Source: Polymorphobacter megasporae (GTDB lineage: Bacteria; Pseudomonadota; Alphaproteobacteria; Sphingomonadales; Sphingomonadaceae). Taken from it: a stretch of DNA of 64,000 bases. Location: assembly GCF_018982885.2 (NCBI RefSeq), contig NZ_CP081848.1:3286001-3350000 (forward strand), written 5' to 3'. Under the pieces are notes generated by a model. The model was not told the DNA's origin. It worked only from the letters and a program-made list of their open reading frames with translations, and searched no databases. Both the position numbers and the translations under genes were made by a program. This document shows positions 55,976-63,868 of the stretch, one piece after another; positions within the stretch are counted from its first letter, which is position 1; each line of letters begins with the position of its first letter.

Positions 55976-56596
55976 TTACGCGGCGACGGTCTTCGTGGCC
56001 GACTTGCGGCGGCGCGCGAAGCCGACGAGGCCGAAGCCGCCGACAAGCATCACCCAGGTCGAGGGCTCGGGAACATTCGCAACGGCGATGTTGTCGAGTT
56101 CGAACGAGTTCTGCGAGCTCGACAGCGTCACGGTCTTGACGCTCTGGCCGGGACCGAAGCTGAAGAAGTAGCGACGGTTGGTGTCGCCGGCAGTCTGGTT
56201 GCCGTTGTCGCCGCCCGGGAGGACCGACGCCGAGAACTTGCCCGAGTCATAGCCGGGGCCGGTGAACTGGAGCGAGTTATACGAGTCAACCGAGCCGATG
56301 TAGATGCTGAACGACTTGATCGCGTGCGCGAAGGTGAAGGTTGCGCTCTCGCCACCCTGGATCGCGAGGAACGGGGTCTCATCGCCGGCGGGTGCGGCGG
56401 CAACATTGGCCACCGAGGTCGGGAAGATGGTGCCGCCGGTGTAGCTGTAGCCGGTTGCGGGCGCGCCGCCGTTGAAATCGAAGACGACGGTTTCGCCGGC
56501 TGCGGGAGCGACGTCGAGCGGCGACGAGGTGATCGTGAGGGCTTGGGCCGAACCGGCAAGCGCGACTGCGGACGCAAAAAGCAACAGACTCTTCAT
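55976..56596 (-). CDS. Exported PEPxxWA-CTERM protein
   Basis: A 206-residue secreted protein with a signal peptide (MKSLLLFASAVALAGSAQA). The beta-sandwich-like body is rich in Gly, Ser and Thr. The C-terminus carries the sorting signal VPEPSTWVMLVGGFGLVGFA followed by RRRK, the PEPxxWA-CTERM form of Sphingomonadales, recognised by the exosortase/archaeosortase-like system. It is probably an extracellular or surface protein. ATG 56596 is preceded by GGAGAGAA. The AT-rich upstream DNA is its promoter region. Confidence 0.93.
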   Translation of the reverse strand: MKSLLLFASAVALAGSAQALTITSSPLDVAPAAGETVVFDFNGGAPATGYSYTGGTIFPTSVANVAAAPAGDETPFLAIQGGESATFTFAHAIKSFSIYIGSVDSYNSLQFTGPGYDSGKFSASVLPGGDNGNQTAGDTNRRYFFSFGPGQSVKTVTLSSSQNSFELDNIAVANVPEPSTWVMLVGGFGLVGFARRRKSATKTVAA

Positions 56597-56949
56597 TCTT
56601 CTCTCCAAAGGGGCTTACGTGCCTGACACCCGCTATGCAGAGACCGTGCCAATTTCCGGCACATGCAATATCAATGACTTAGAAATATTACATTATCGAT
56701 ATGTAAAGAATTCCGACGATTTCTTAATGAAGAAAATCGTTCCTTACGATTTGTTGACCGATGGCAGCGCCGCCGGATTATGGCACGGAAATCGCAGCTT
56801 ACGGTGAGCAGGCCACACCGGGCCGACGGTTGTTGGGCAGGCCGCTCGCTAACTTCGTGACCTTGGTGGCTGCACGATGGCCCGTCGCCTCGACCGGCGA
56901 TTGATCCGGGCCAGAGGACAGGACGATCGAGAAGGTCATCGAGTTATCG
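56597..56949. other. Intergenic region upstream of the PEP-CTERM gene
   Basis: No credible gene is seen. The first 190 bases are strikingly AT-rich (for example around 56680-56760) and look like a promoter region for the minus-strand gene. The remainder leads into the CTGTCCTACA repeat. Confidence 0.5.
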
Positions 56950-57032
56950 CCGCTGTCCTACAGGGTTCTGGATCGGGTATGGTGTCAGCGTCGTCGGAGT
57001 GCCGAGCGGCACCTGTTCTTTCTCATCGCTGG
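56950..57032 (+). repeat. CTGTCCTACA/TTCTCAT repeat
   Basis: Left end CGCTGTCCTACAGGGTTC, core GTCGGAGTGCCGAGCGGCAC and right end CTGTTCTTTCTCATCGCTGG. It is followed within 35 bases by the 53-bp periodic units. Confidence 0.85.
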
Positions 57033-57065
57033 ATCAGCTTACGGACCCTCGGTCGCGCCAAGACC

Positions 57066-57178
57066 GTGGACTTTCGCGTCATGCAGGCGAAAACCCGGTC
57101 GTTGTGTGGACTTGTGTAACCTTCCGCACGACACGGATGTGAAAAACCCGGTCGTTGTGTGGACTTCTGTAACTTTCC
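57066..57178 (+). repeat. 53-bp direct repeat units, first cluster
   Basis: A partial unit at 57066 is followed by GTGGACTTGTGTAACCTTCC (57106) and GTGGACTTCTGTAACTTTCC (57159), exactly 53 bases apart. Both are preceded by CCCGGTCGTT. The second unit is interrupted after 20 bases by a GTCACCCCG palindromic element. Confidence 0.88.
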
Positions 57179-57269
57179 GTCACCCCGACGCAGGCCGGGG
57201 CCCAACTCTCCCAGCAACGCGAGGTCGGGTGCTTGCACGACCATGGGCCCCGGCCTCCGCCGGGGTGAC
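57179..57269. repeat. Palindromic repeat (GTCACCCCGG family), inverted copy
   Basis: Arms GTCACCCCGACGCAGGCCGG and CCGGCCTCCGCCGGGGTGAC, inner GGGCCCAAC / GGGCCC. The loop contains the reverse complement of the GTGCAAGCACC and GCGTTGC blocks found in the copy at 38803, so the two are the same element in opposite orientation. Confidence 0.88.
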
Positions 57270-57370
57270 GAACCTAGAATTGCAGCAGGATCAGCAGGAC
57301 AATGGTGACGCGCGCGGAATACCCGAGCGTCGCGTCGGCCGGCGTCACCTGTTCTGCGACGAAGCCGCTC

Positions 57371-57410
57371 GCGAAAACATAGTCGTTGCGTGGACTTGTG
57401 TAACCTTCCA
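57371..57410 (+). repeat. Further 53-bp-type unit
   Basis: GCGAAAACATAGTCGTTGC followed by GTGGACTTGTGTAACCTTCC repeats the core of the 57106 unit about 285 bases further on. It may be the part of the array displaced by the inserted palindromic element. Confidence 0.8.
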
Positions 57411-57433
57411 CGCAGGACGCGGCGGCTCTCCCC

Positions 57434-58654
57434 CTACGCCGCCCTGATCTCGTTGAACGGCGTATCCTTGTCGGGACGCATGTCGCCGGGCAGGCCGAGG
57501 ACGCGCTCGGCGATGATGTTGCGCAGGATCTCGTCGGTGCCGCCGGCGATCCGCAGCCCCGCCGAAGCCATGTAGCTGCCTTGGAGCTTGTGGATGCCGG
57601 GCTCGCCGCCGGTGGTGGTGAAGCCCGACGCCTCGGACAGGTCAAGTGCGAACGCTGCCATCTCCTGCATCGTCTTGGCGACGACGACCTTGCTGATCGA
57701 CTGTTCGGGCCCGGGGGCCTCGCCCTTCGACAGCGCCGAAAGCGCGCGCATCTGCGTCAGCTTGATGCCCTCGTCGGCGATGTAGGTCGCAGCAATCCGC
57801 TGGCGGACGTCGCGTGCCTCGATCGCCGGACCCATGTCGGTCTCGATCCGCGCGGCAAGCGCCATCAGGTCGCGGTAGCCGGGGGCGTGGCCGGGCTTGC
57901 CGCCGACCGCGAGGCGCTCGTTCATCAGTGTCGTCAGCGATACCTTCCAGCCGTCGCCGACCGCGCCGAGGCGGTGGCTGTCGCTGACCCGGACGCCGGT
58001 GAAAAACACCTCGTTGAAGTCGCTGCCGCCCGACATCTGCTTCAACGGCCGCGCCTCGACCCCGGGGGCGTGCATGTCGACGATGAACATCGTCAGCCCC
58101 TTGTGCTTGGGCGCGGACGGATCGGTCCGGGTGACGATGATGCCGAAGTCGGACAGATGGGCGTTGGTCGTCCACACCTTCTGCCCGTCGATCACCCAGT
58201 CGTCGCCGTCACGGACCGCCTTGGTGCGGATGCCGGCGAGGTCGGACCCGGCGCTCGGCTCGGAGAACAGCTGGCACCAGACCTCCTCGCCCTCGAGCGC
58301 CTTGGCGACGTAGCGTTCGATCAGCGCGGGCGAGCCGTGGGTGAAGACGGTCGGGATGCACATGCCGAGGCCGATCGCGAACAGCTCGGTCGGGGCGTGA
58401 TACTTCGACTGCTCCTGGTTGAAGATGATCGAGTGCATCGGCGACAGGCCCTGCCCGCCGAACGCCTTGGGCCATGTGATCCCGGTGTAGCCGGCGGCGT
58501 GCTTGATCTTCTGCCACTTGCGCGATTCGGGGACGTTCTCACCGCGGCTGACGGCGCGCGCGGGCGGATCCCGGTACTCGGCGGCGGCGGTGGCGAGCCA
58601 TGCGTGCGCCTTGGCGCGGTACTCGGCGTCGCCGGGGGTGTCGTTGAAGTCCAT
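57434..58654 (-). CDS. Acyl-CoA dehydrogenase family protein
   Basis: A 406-residue acyl-CoA dehydrogenase. It shows WCQLFSEPSAGSDLAGIRTK, DGQKVWTTNAHLSDFGIIV and HAPGYRDLMALAARIE, and the end GSYMASAGLRIAGGTDEILRN then IIAERVLGLPGD. At the position where the partner has a WE glutamate, this protein shows none in the visible alignment. It begins 12 bases after the stop of the next gene's partner, so the two are likely one operon. Substrate unknown; steroid, terpenoid or branched acyl-CoAs are common for this type. Confidence 0.9.
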   Translation of the reverse strand: MDFNDTPGDAEYRAKAHAWLATAAAEYRDPPARAVSRGENVPESRKWQKIKHAAGYTGITWPKAFGGQGLSPMHSIIFNQEQSKYHAPTELFAIGLGMCIPTVFTHGSPALIERYVAKALEGEEVWCQLFSEPSAGSDLAGIRTKAVRDGDDWVIDGQKVWTTNAHLSDFGIIVTRTDPSAPKHKGLTMFIVDMHAPGVEARPLKQMSGGSDFNEVFFTGVRVSDSHRLGAVGDGWKVSLTTLMNERLAVGGKPGHAPGYRDLMALAARIETDMGPAIEARDVRQRIAATYIADEGIKLTQMRALSALSKGEAPGPEQSISKVVVAKTMQEMAAFALDLSEASGFTTTGGEPGIHKLQGSYMASAGLRIAGGTDEILRNIIAERVLGLPGDMRPDKDTPFNEIRAA

Positions 58655-58666
58655 CGTCGGTCTCCC

Positions 58667-59767
58667 TTACGCTGCGACCCGGTTGCGCTGCTCCAGCGAG
58701 CGCACCAGCCGGTCGGCCCAGAAATTGCGGCTGCCGAGCGCCGCGACGAGCGCGCGGTTGCGGCGGTAGTAGAACTGGCAGTCGCTTTCCCACGTGAAGC
58801 CGATGCCGCCGTGGATCTGGACATTCTCCTCGGCGGCGAAGGCCAGCGCGTCGAGGCTTGCGACCCGCGCCGCGCTTGCCGCCTGGCGGAGCTCGGGGGC
58901 GCCCGCCTCCATCGCCCATGCCGCGTGGAGGGCGTGGGCGCGGGCGAGTTCGAGCTTGATATACATGTCGGCGCACTTGTGCTTGACGCCCTGATATCGC
59001 CCGATCTTTTGGCCGAAGGCGGTGCGTTCCTTGGCATAGGCGACCGCCATGTCCATCGCGGCGGTCGCGGTCCCCATCGCCTCGAAGCTGCCGAGGATCG
59101 CAGCGCGGTCGAGCCAGTCATGGTAGCCGGCAGCGTCGCCGAGCGGGTCGGCGGCGGCCCCGGTCAGCGTCAAGGTGCCGTGGCGGCGAACGAGGTCGAG
59201 CGTGTCGATCGCGGCGACACCGACGCCTTCGCCACTCAGGTCGACGATATAGAGCGCGGGGCCGTCGGGGCCGGCTGCGCTGACGATCGCCATCGTCGCG
59301 GCGGCGAGATCGGCGATCGGCGACTTGGTGCCGGTGATCGAGCCGCCGTCGACCGTGGCCGATGCCTTGGCGGGGGAGGCGGTGCCGCCTTCGGCCCAGC
59401 CGGTGACCGCGACGACCGAGCCGTCGGCGATGCCGGGGAGCCAGCGCGCCTGCTGCTCGGCGGTGCCAAGCGCGATCAGCGCCTCGGTCGCCGCCAGCGC
59501 CTGAGCGAGCGGGATCGGCGCGAGGCTGCGCCCGGCCTCCTCAGCGAGAACGCAGGCGGCTTCGGACGTCATGCCGACTCCGCCATGCGCTTCAGGAACC
59601 CGCGCCGCGGTCCAGCCGAGGTCGACCACCGCCTGCCAAAGCTGGGCGTCGAACGTGGCGTCGCCGTTCATCGAGGCACGTGCGACTGCCGGTCCAGCGC
59701 GCTCGTCGAAGAACTTGCGGGCCTGCTCGCGCAACGCCTTGGCGTCATCGGAAAAGTCGAAATCCAT
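58667..59767 (-). CDS. Acyl-CoA dehydrogenase family protein, partner subunit
   Basis: A 366-residue acyl-CoA dehydrogenase. The flavin and substrate regions are shorter and more divergent than in the neighbour. The C-terminal domain has AYAKERTAFGQKIGRYQGVK, a KCADMYIKLELARAHALHAA helix and VQIHGGIGFTWESDCQFYYR with a glutamate at the usual catalytic place. With the 406-residue enzyme 12 bases downstream it resembles heteromeric FadE pairs. ATG 59767 follows an upstream gap with divergent gene 59863. Confidence 0.9.
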   Translation of the reverse strand: MDFDFSDDAKALREQARKFFDERAGPAVARASMNGDATFDAQLWQAVVDLGWTAARVPEAHGGVGMTSEAACVLAEEAGRSLAPIPLAQALAATEALIALGTAEQQARWLPGIADGSVVAVTGWAEGGTASPAKASATVDGGSITGTKSPIADLAAATMAIVSAAGPDGPALYIVDLSGEGVGVAAIDTLDLVRRHGTLTLTGAAADPLGDAAGYHDWLDRAAILGSFEAMGTATAAMDMAVAYAKERTAFGQKIGRYQGVKHKCADMYIKLELARAHALHAAWAMEAGAPELRQAASAARVASLDALAFAAEENVQIHGGIGFTWESDCQFYYRRNRALVAALGSRNFWADRLVRSLEQRNRVAA

Positions 59768-59862
59768 GCCATCTCCCCAGAGGCTTTGGCGCGACCTTAC
59801 GTTAACGTCAGTCTCGCGCAACCCCCGCGGCATGGTAGACAGGGTACGAAGGAGACTCTCCG

Positions 59863-60264
59863 ATGAGCGAAGCGATGGAAGACCGCGTTGCGATTGAGCT
59901 GACCGAGGGCGCGACGCCTGAGCAGCGTATCGCTCTTGCGGCATGGGCGAGCCGGCTGCTCGCGATCCGCGTCGACTCGGAGGACGGTTTCGGCAAGGCG
60001 CGGTCGGCGCTGATGGCGACGGTCGACAGCAAGGCGGCATGGCCGCTGATCCAACGCCTTGGCGACGCGATCAAGCGCAACGCGTGGGACGAGCGGAGCA
60101 ACCCCGAGCGCGCCGCGGTCGGCGGGGCGACGGCGATGATCGCGCTGTTCGGCGGCGGGCTCGCGGTGCTGACCGTGCTCGGTGCGGCGGCGGGGGCGCC
60201 ATTGTGGATCGTCTTTGGCAGCGGCGACGGGCTCGCGCGCAAGATCGTCGCGGCGGCTGCGTGA
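59863..60264 (+). CDS. Hypothetical protein with one or two membrane segments
   Basis: A 133-residue protein. The N-terminal two thirds are soluble and helical (PEQRIALAAWASRLLAIRV, ALMATVDSKAAWPLIQRLGD). A hydrophobic stretch (ATAMIALFGGGLAVLTVLGA then AAGAPLWIVFG, about 85-120) suggests a membrane hairpin. Not recognised. ATG 59863 is the first start; a gap of about 95 bases separates it from the divergent dehydrogenase gene. It overlaps the next small gene (GTGA). Confidence 0.7.
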   Translation: MSEAMEDRVAIELTEGATPEQRIALAAWASRLLAIRVDSEDGFGKARSALMATVDSKAAWPLIQRLGDAIKRNAWDERSNPERAAVGGATAMIALFGGGLAVLTVLGAAAGAPLWIVFGSGDGLARKIVAAAA

Positions 60265-60467
60265 CTTCAAATGCCGAGCTGGCCGACTGGTGTCAGCGTC
60301 AATCGGAGGATGCGGCGCGGCAGATCGAGCTGTTCGGCGGCGGCGGCGTGCGCGCATTGCTCGAAATGCCCGACGGCACGACGCAGGACATCACCGCCGG
60401 GGTCGTCGCGCACCAGACCGATAATATCGCGATGTTCGCCCGGTTGATCGCCGCGCTGACCGCCTAG
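60261..60467 (+). CDS. Small hypothetical protein
   Basis: A 68-residue soluble protein (TSNAELADWCQRQSEDAARQ at the start, IELFGGGGVRALLEMPDGTT, then a helical end). Not recognised. The start is GTG 60261, overlapping the preceding stop by four bases, which supports coupled translation with the gene before it. The last four bases overlap the convergent DUF1192 gene. Confidence 0.65.
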   Translation: MTSNAELADWCQRQSEDAARQIELFGGGGVRALLEMPDGTTQDITAGVVAHQTDNIAMFARLIAALTA

Positions 60468-60661
60468 CCGCGCTCGAACAGCGAGTCGGCGGCGCTGCGG
60501 AATTTCGACGCGCCGTCGCGCTTGGCTTTGGTCCGGATGACCTCGGCTTCGAGGGCGACGATGCGTTCGTCGAGCTCGCCGACAGACAGTCGGTCGAGAT
60601 CCTGCTTGATCAATGCGGCGACGACGTCGTCGGGCTTCGCGCGGGGGAGGTCCTCGTCCAT
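60464..60661 (-). CDS. DUF1192 family protein
   Basis: A 65-residue acidic-start protein with the DUF1192 signature: MDEDLPRAKPDDVVAALIKQ, then DLDRLSVGELDERIVALEAE and a coiled-coil-like VIRTKAKRDGASKFRSAADS ending LFER. Function unknown; it is widespread in alphaproteobacteria. ATG 60661 starts the conserved part. The adjacent quinone oxidoreductase gene is on the opposite strand. Confidence 0.85.
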   Translation of the reverse strand: MDEDLPRAKPDDVVAALIKQDLDRLSVGELDERIVALEAEVIRTKAKRDGASKFRSAADSLFERG

Positions 60662-60706
60662 GTCGCAGACGTTGACCCGGCACCCGCTCAAGTCAATATC
60701 GCGCGT

Positions 60707-61714
60707 ATGACGATTCCCACGACGATGACCGCGATCGATCCTTCAGCTCCGGGAGGTCCCGAGGTGCTGGTGCTGGTGACCCGCCCGGTGCCGGTCCCCG
60801 GTGATGGCGAGGTGCTGGTCCGCGTCCACGCCGCCGGGGTCAACCGCCCCGATGTCCTCCAGCGGCAGGGCCTGTACCCGATGCCGCCCGCGGCGCCGAC
60901 GATCATGGGGCTCGAAATCGCGGGCGAAGTCGTTGCCGTCGGTCGCTCCGGCGGGCGTTGGGCGGTCGGCGACCGGGTCTGCGCACTCGTCGTCGGCGGT
61001 GGCTACGCCGAATATTGTGTCGCCCCGGCAGGCCAGTGCCTGCCGATCCCCGACGGCCTCGACTATATCGCCGCCGCCGGGCTGCCCGAGACCTACTTCA
61101 CCGTCTGGTCGAACCTGTTCGAGCGCGGCCACGCGGCGGCGAGCGAGACCGTCCTGATCCACGGCGGCACCAGCGGCATCGGCACGACCGCGATCCTGCT
61201 CGCCAAGGCACGCGGTGTGAAGGTCATCGTCACCGCCGGGTCGGCGGGCAAGTGCGCCGCCGCGCGCGGCCTCGGCGCGGATCACGCGATCGACTACAAG
61301 GCGAGCGACTTCGTCGACAAGGTCGCCGGCATCACCGGCGGCAAGGGGGTCGACGTCGTCCTCGACATGGTCGGCGGCGATTATATCCCGCGCAACCTAA
61401 TGTGCCTCGGCGACGATGGCCGCCACGTCTCGATCGCGCTCCAGCGCGGCGCGACGGCGGAGGTCAATTTCGGCCTTGTCATGCGCCGCCGCCTGACGCT
61501 GAGCGGATCGATGCTCCGCGCCCGCCCAGTCGCATTCAAGGCGGCGATCGCCGCGGCGCTGGAGCGCGAGGTCTGGCCGCTGTTCGCGGCTGGCAAGCTC
61601 CGCGCGGTCAGCGACAAGACCTTCGCGCTCGCCGATGCCGCCGACGCGCACCGGCGGATGGAGGCGGGGGATCATGTCGGGAAGATCGTGCTTCAGGTCG
61701 CTGAGGAAGGCTGA
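60707..61714 (+). CDS. NAD(P)H-quinone oxidoreductase, PIG3 type
   Basis: A 335-residue zinc-free medium-chain dehydrogenase/reductase. It starts TIPTTMTAIDPSAPGGPEVL, then AAGVNRPDVLQRQGLYPMPP, PGLEIAGEVVAVG-like GLEIAGEVVAVG, the nucleotide-binding GTSGIGTTAILLAKARG and GADHAIDYKASDF. This is the PIG3/TP53I3-like quinone reductase group. A 46-base gap separates it from DUF1192 on the other strand, so the two genes are divergent. Confidence 0.92.
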   Translation: MTIPTTMTAIDPSAPGGPEVLVLVTRPVPVPGDGEVLVRVHAAGVNRPDVLQRQGLYPMPPAAPTIMGLEIAGEVVAVGRSGGRWAVGDRVCALVVGGGYAEYCVAPAGQCLPIPDGLDYIAAAGLPETYFTVWSNLFERGHAAASETVLIHGGTSGIGTTAILLAKARGVKVIVTAGSAGKCAAARGLGADHAIDYKASDFVDKVAGITGGKGVDVVLDMVGGDYIPRNLMCLGDDGRHVSIALQRGATAEVNFGLVMRRRLTLSGSMLRARPVAFKAAIAAALEREVWPLFAAGKLRAVSDKTFALADAADAHRRMEAGDHVGKIVLQVAEEG

Positions 61715-61789
61715 CCCGATCCTTGCAATTCCGCGCTCTTCGCGTGGAAGTTCACGGTGCTAGCGCGACCGCCGAGCGACGGCATGACG

Positions 61790-61877
61790 GTCCTGCAATG
61801 AGAAAGAACAGGCGGCGATCGGCGCTTCGACGACGCTGCCACCATCGCCGATTTGGCGCGCTGTACGACCGGGACAA
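61790..61877 (-). repeat. Partial CTGTCCTACA/TTCTCAT repeat, minus strand
   Basis: On the minus strand the right end CTGTTCTTTCTCATTGCAGG is intact. The left end is changed (GTTGTCCCGGTCGTACAGCG). A GTGAACTTCCACGCG stretch lies a little further downstream (61738-61758). It sits in the intergenic region 61715-62460. Confidence 0.7.
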
Positions 61878-61943
61878 CGCCGCGCGACGGTGCGGATTTA
61901 CCCCGACGCCTTCTCCCGCCACGCCGGCGAAGACCGGGCGCGT

Positions 61944-62085
61944 AGAACGACCAGCTATTTCGCGTCCGCGTCGCGTCGAAGGTTACACAAGTCCACGGAA
62001 CGACCGGGTATTTCGCGTCCGCGGCGCGTCGAAAGTTACACAAGTCCACGGGACGACCGGGTTATCGCGCTTGCGTCGCGGGACG
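61944..62085 (-). repeat. 53-bp direct repeat units, second cluster (inverted)
   Basis: On the minus strand two adjacent 53-base units start at 62049 and 61996, each GTGGACTTGTGTAACYTTCG followed by ACGCG-GACGCGAAATA and a CGGTCGTTC end. A further partial unit precedes them. They match the units at 57106-57158 in sequence and in exact period, but lie in the opposite orientation. Confidence 0.9.
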
Positions 62086-62207
62086 GCAACACGAGCGCTC
62101 CGTACCGCGACCGGTCACAAGCGCCAGCGAACGCTAAGTTCAAAATAAGTTCACACTAAAGCGTGTCTTCTTGCAGCTCGCTTTCCAAGCGAACCGTCTC
62201 ACAAAGT

Positions 62208-62284
62208 CCAGCAATGAGAAAGAACACGCGCCGCCCGGTGGCGACGGCAAAAGCTACCGCAGGCGAGGCGGTGTAGGACAGCAG
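62208..62284 (-). repeat. CTGTCCTACA/TTCTCAT repeat, minus strand
   Basis: One of the best copies on the minus strand: CTGCTGTCCTACACCGCC, core GTCGCCACCGGGCGGCGCG, right end TGTTCTTTCTCATTGCTGG. The 53-bp units lie about 160 bases downstream on the same strand. Confidence 0.9.
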
Positions 62285-62337
62285 TATGTTGCGAGCGTCA
62301 CGTGGGAGGAGAAATCCGGCGGTGGCCGCGCCAGGGC

Positions 62338-62446
62338 TGCGTCCTCCGTCGGGCGGGTTCGGCGGCTTGTGACCGCCACTAGGCCGGCCGGCTCGGCGCG
62401 AGTTCGGCAGCTGCTAATCGGCGAGGGGGCCGGCTGCGCTCTCGCC
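62338..62446 (-). repeat. Dispersed repeat and hairpin downstream of gor
   Basis: GTCCTCCGTCGGGCGGGTTC followed by GGCGGCTTGTGACCGCC resembles the region at 2848-2900. It is followed by a hairpin GGCGAG / CTCGCC (62420-62446) fifteen bases after the gor stop. It probably forms the gene's 3' end. Confidence 0.5.
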
Positions 62447-62460
62447 AGCCGCGCCAGCGC

Positions 62461-63804
62461 TTACCGCATCAGCACCAATTCTTCGGCCATCGTCGGATGC
62501 AGCGCGACGGTCTCGTCGAACTGCGCCTTCGTCAGCTTCGCCTTCACCGCGATCGCCAGAGCCTGCAAGATCTCCGGTGCATCCGGCCCGATCATATGCG
62601 CGCCGACGACGACGTCGGTCGCGCTGTCGACGACGAGCTTGTACGACGACCGCTCGTTGCGTCCGGCCAGCACGTTGCGCATCGGGCGGAAGTCGCTGGT
62701 GAAGATCTTGACGGTGCCGAGCTTGGTCTTCGCCTGCGCCTCGGTCATGCCGACGCTGGCGATCGGCGGGTTCGAGAACACCGCGCTCGGCACGGTCTCA
62801 TGGTCGACGGTCCACGGCTTGTTGCCGAACACCGTGTCGGCGAAGGCATGGCCCTCGCGGATCGCGACCGGCGTCAGCTGGATCCGGTCGGTGACATCGC
62901 CGACTGCCCAGATATTCTCGACATTGGTGTGGCTCGCCGCGTCGACCGCGATCGCGCCCTTGTCGTTGAGCTCGACCCCCGCCGCCTCGAGCCCCAGCCC
63001 CTCGATGTTCGGGCGGCGGCCGATTGCCCACAGCAGCATCTCGGCCTCGATCGGGTCGTCGCCGCCGACGAACGCCCGGACGCCGCCGCCCTCGATTTTC
63101 TCGAAGCGCTCGACGTTGCAGTTGAAGACGAACTTGATGCCCTTCGTCATCGAAATCTGGAGCAGGCGATCGCGCAGCGCTTCGTCGTAGCCGCGCAGAA
63201 TCGTGTCACCGCGGTTGACCAACGTCACCTTGACGCCGAGCTCGTGGAAGACCCCGGCGAATTCGTTGGCGATATAGCCGCCGCCCGCGATCGCGAGCGA
63301 CTTCGGCAGGCGGTCGAGATGGAAGATTTCGTTCGACGTGATGCCGAGCTCGGCCCCCGGCAGGTCGGGAACGAGCGGGCGCGCGCCGGTAGCAATCAGG
63401 ATCTTGTCGGCGGTAACCGTCTTGTCGCCGACCTTGATCGTGTGCGCGTCGAGCAGCTCGGCGTGGTCGTGGTACAGCTCGACATTATGGCTCGTCAGCG
63501 TGTCGGTGTACGAGCCGTTGATCCGGTCGACCTCGGCCATGACGTTGTCGCGCAGCGTCAGCCAGTCGAAGCCCTTCTCGCCGATCGTCCAGCCGAAGCG
63601 GCGGGCATCGACCAAGTCTTCGGCGAAATGCGAGCCATAGACGAGCAGCTTTTTCGGCACGCAGCCGCGGATGACGCAGGTTCCGCCGACGCGATACTCC
63701 TCGGCGATGGCGACGCGCGCGCCGTGGCCGGAGGAAATCCGCGCGGCGCGAACGCCCCCCGAACCGGCGCCGATGACGAAGAGATCATAGTCGTATGTAG
63801 TCAT
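62461..63804 (-). CDS. gor: Glutathione-disulfide reductase
   Basis: A 447-residue NADPH-dependent flavoprotein that keeps glutathione reduced. The FAD loop FVIGAGSGGVRAARI is near residue 10, the redox-active cysteines Cys43 and Cys48 are in GGTCVIRGCVPKKLL, and the NADPH region is SLAIAGGGYIANEFAGVF near 170. The C-terminal catalytic histidine-glutamate is in VALHPTMAEELVLMR. Complete and full length. ATG 63804 gives the normal start; the open frame upstream crosses a palindromic element and is not coding. Confidence 0.96.
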   Translation of the reverse strand: MTTYDYDLFVIGAGSGGVRAARISSGHGARVAIAEEYRVGGTCVIRGCVPKKLLVYGSHFAEDLVDARRFGWTIGEKGFDWLTLRDNVMAEVDRINGSYTDTLTSHNVELYHDHAELLDAHTIKVGDKTVTADKILIATGARPLVPDLPGAELGITSNEIFHLDRLPKSLAIAGGGYIANEFAGVFHELGVKVTLVNRGDTILRGYDEALRDRLLQISMTKGIKFVFNCNVERFEKIEGGGVRAFVGGDDPIEAEMLLWAIGRRPNIEGLGLEAAGVELNDKGAIAVDAASHTNVENIWAVGDVTDRIQLTPVAIREGHAFADTVFGNKPWTVDHETVPSAVFSNPPIASVGMTEAQAKTKLGTVKIFTSDFRPMRNVLAGRNERSSYKLVVDSATDVVVGAHMIGPDAPEILQALAIAVKAKLTKAQFDETVALHPTMAEELVLMR

Positions 63805-63868
63805 CGGGCGGAGGTAAGGTGCCGGGGGGCTGCACGCAAACGGAGAGTGGCGATCAGAGTGATCGGAG

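Noticed and set aside
56472-56807. Plus-strand small gene in the AT-rich region
   Set aside because: It crosses the start of the PEP-CTERM gene on the opposite strand and continues into its AT-rich promoter; no ribosome site or family resemblance.
57066-57178. CRISPR-like array
   Set aside because: Units repeat every 53 bases, but the entire unit is conserved with no variable spacers, only two or three units are present, and no cas genes are in the window.
62171-63190. A 339-codon plus-strand frame over gor
   Set aside because: Ser/Ala-rich shadow of the glutathione reductase gene on the other strand; it also includes the repeat at 62208.
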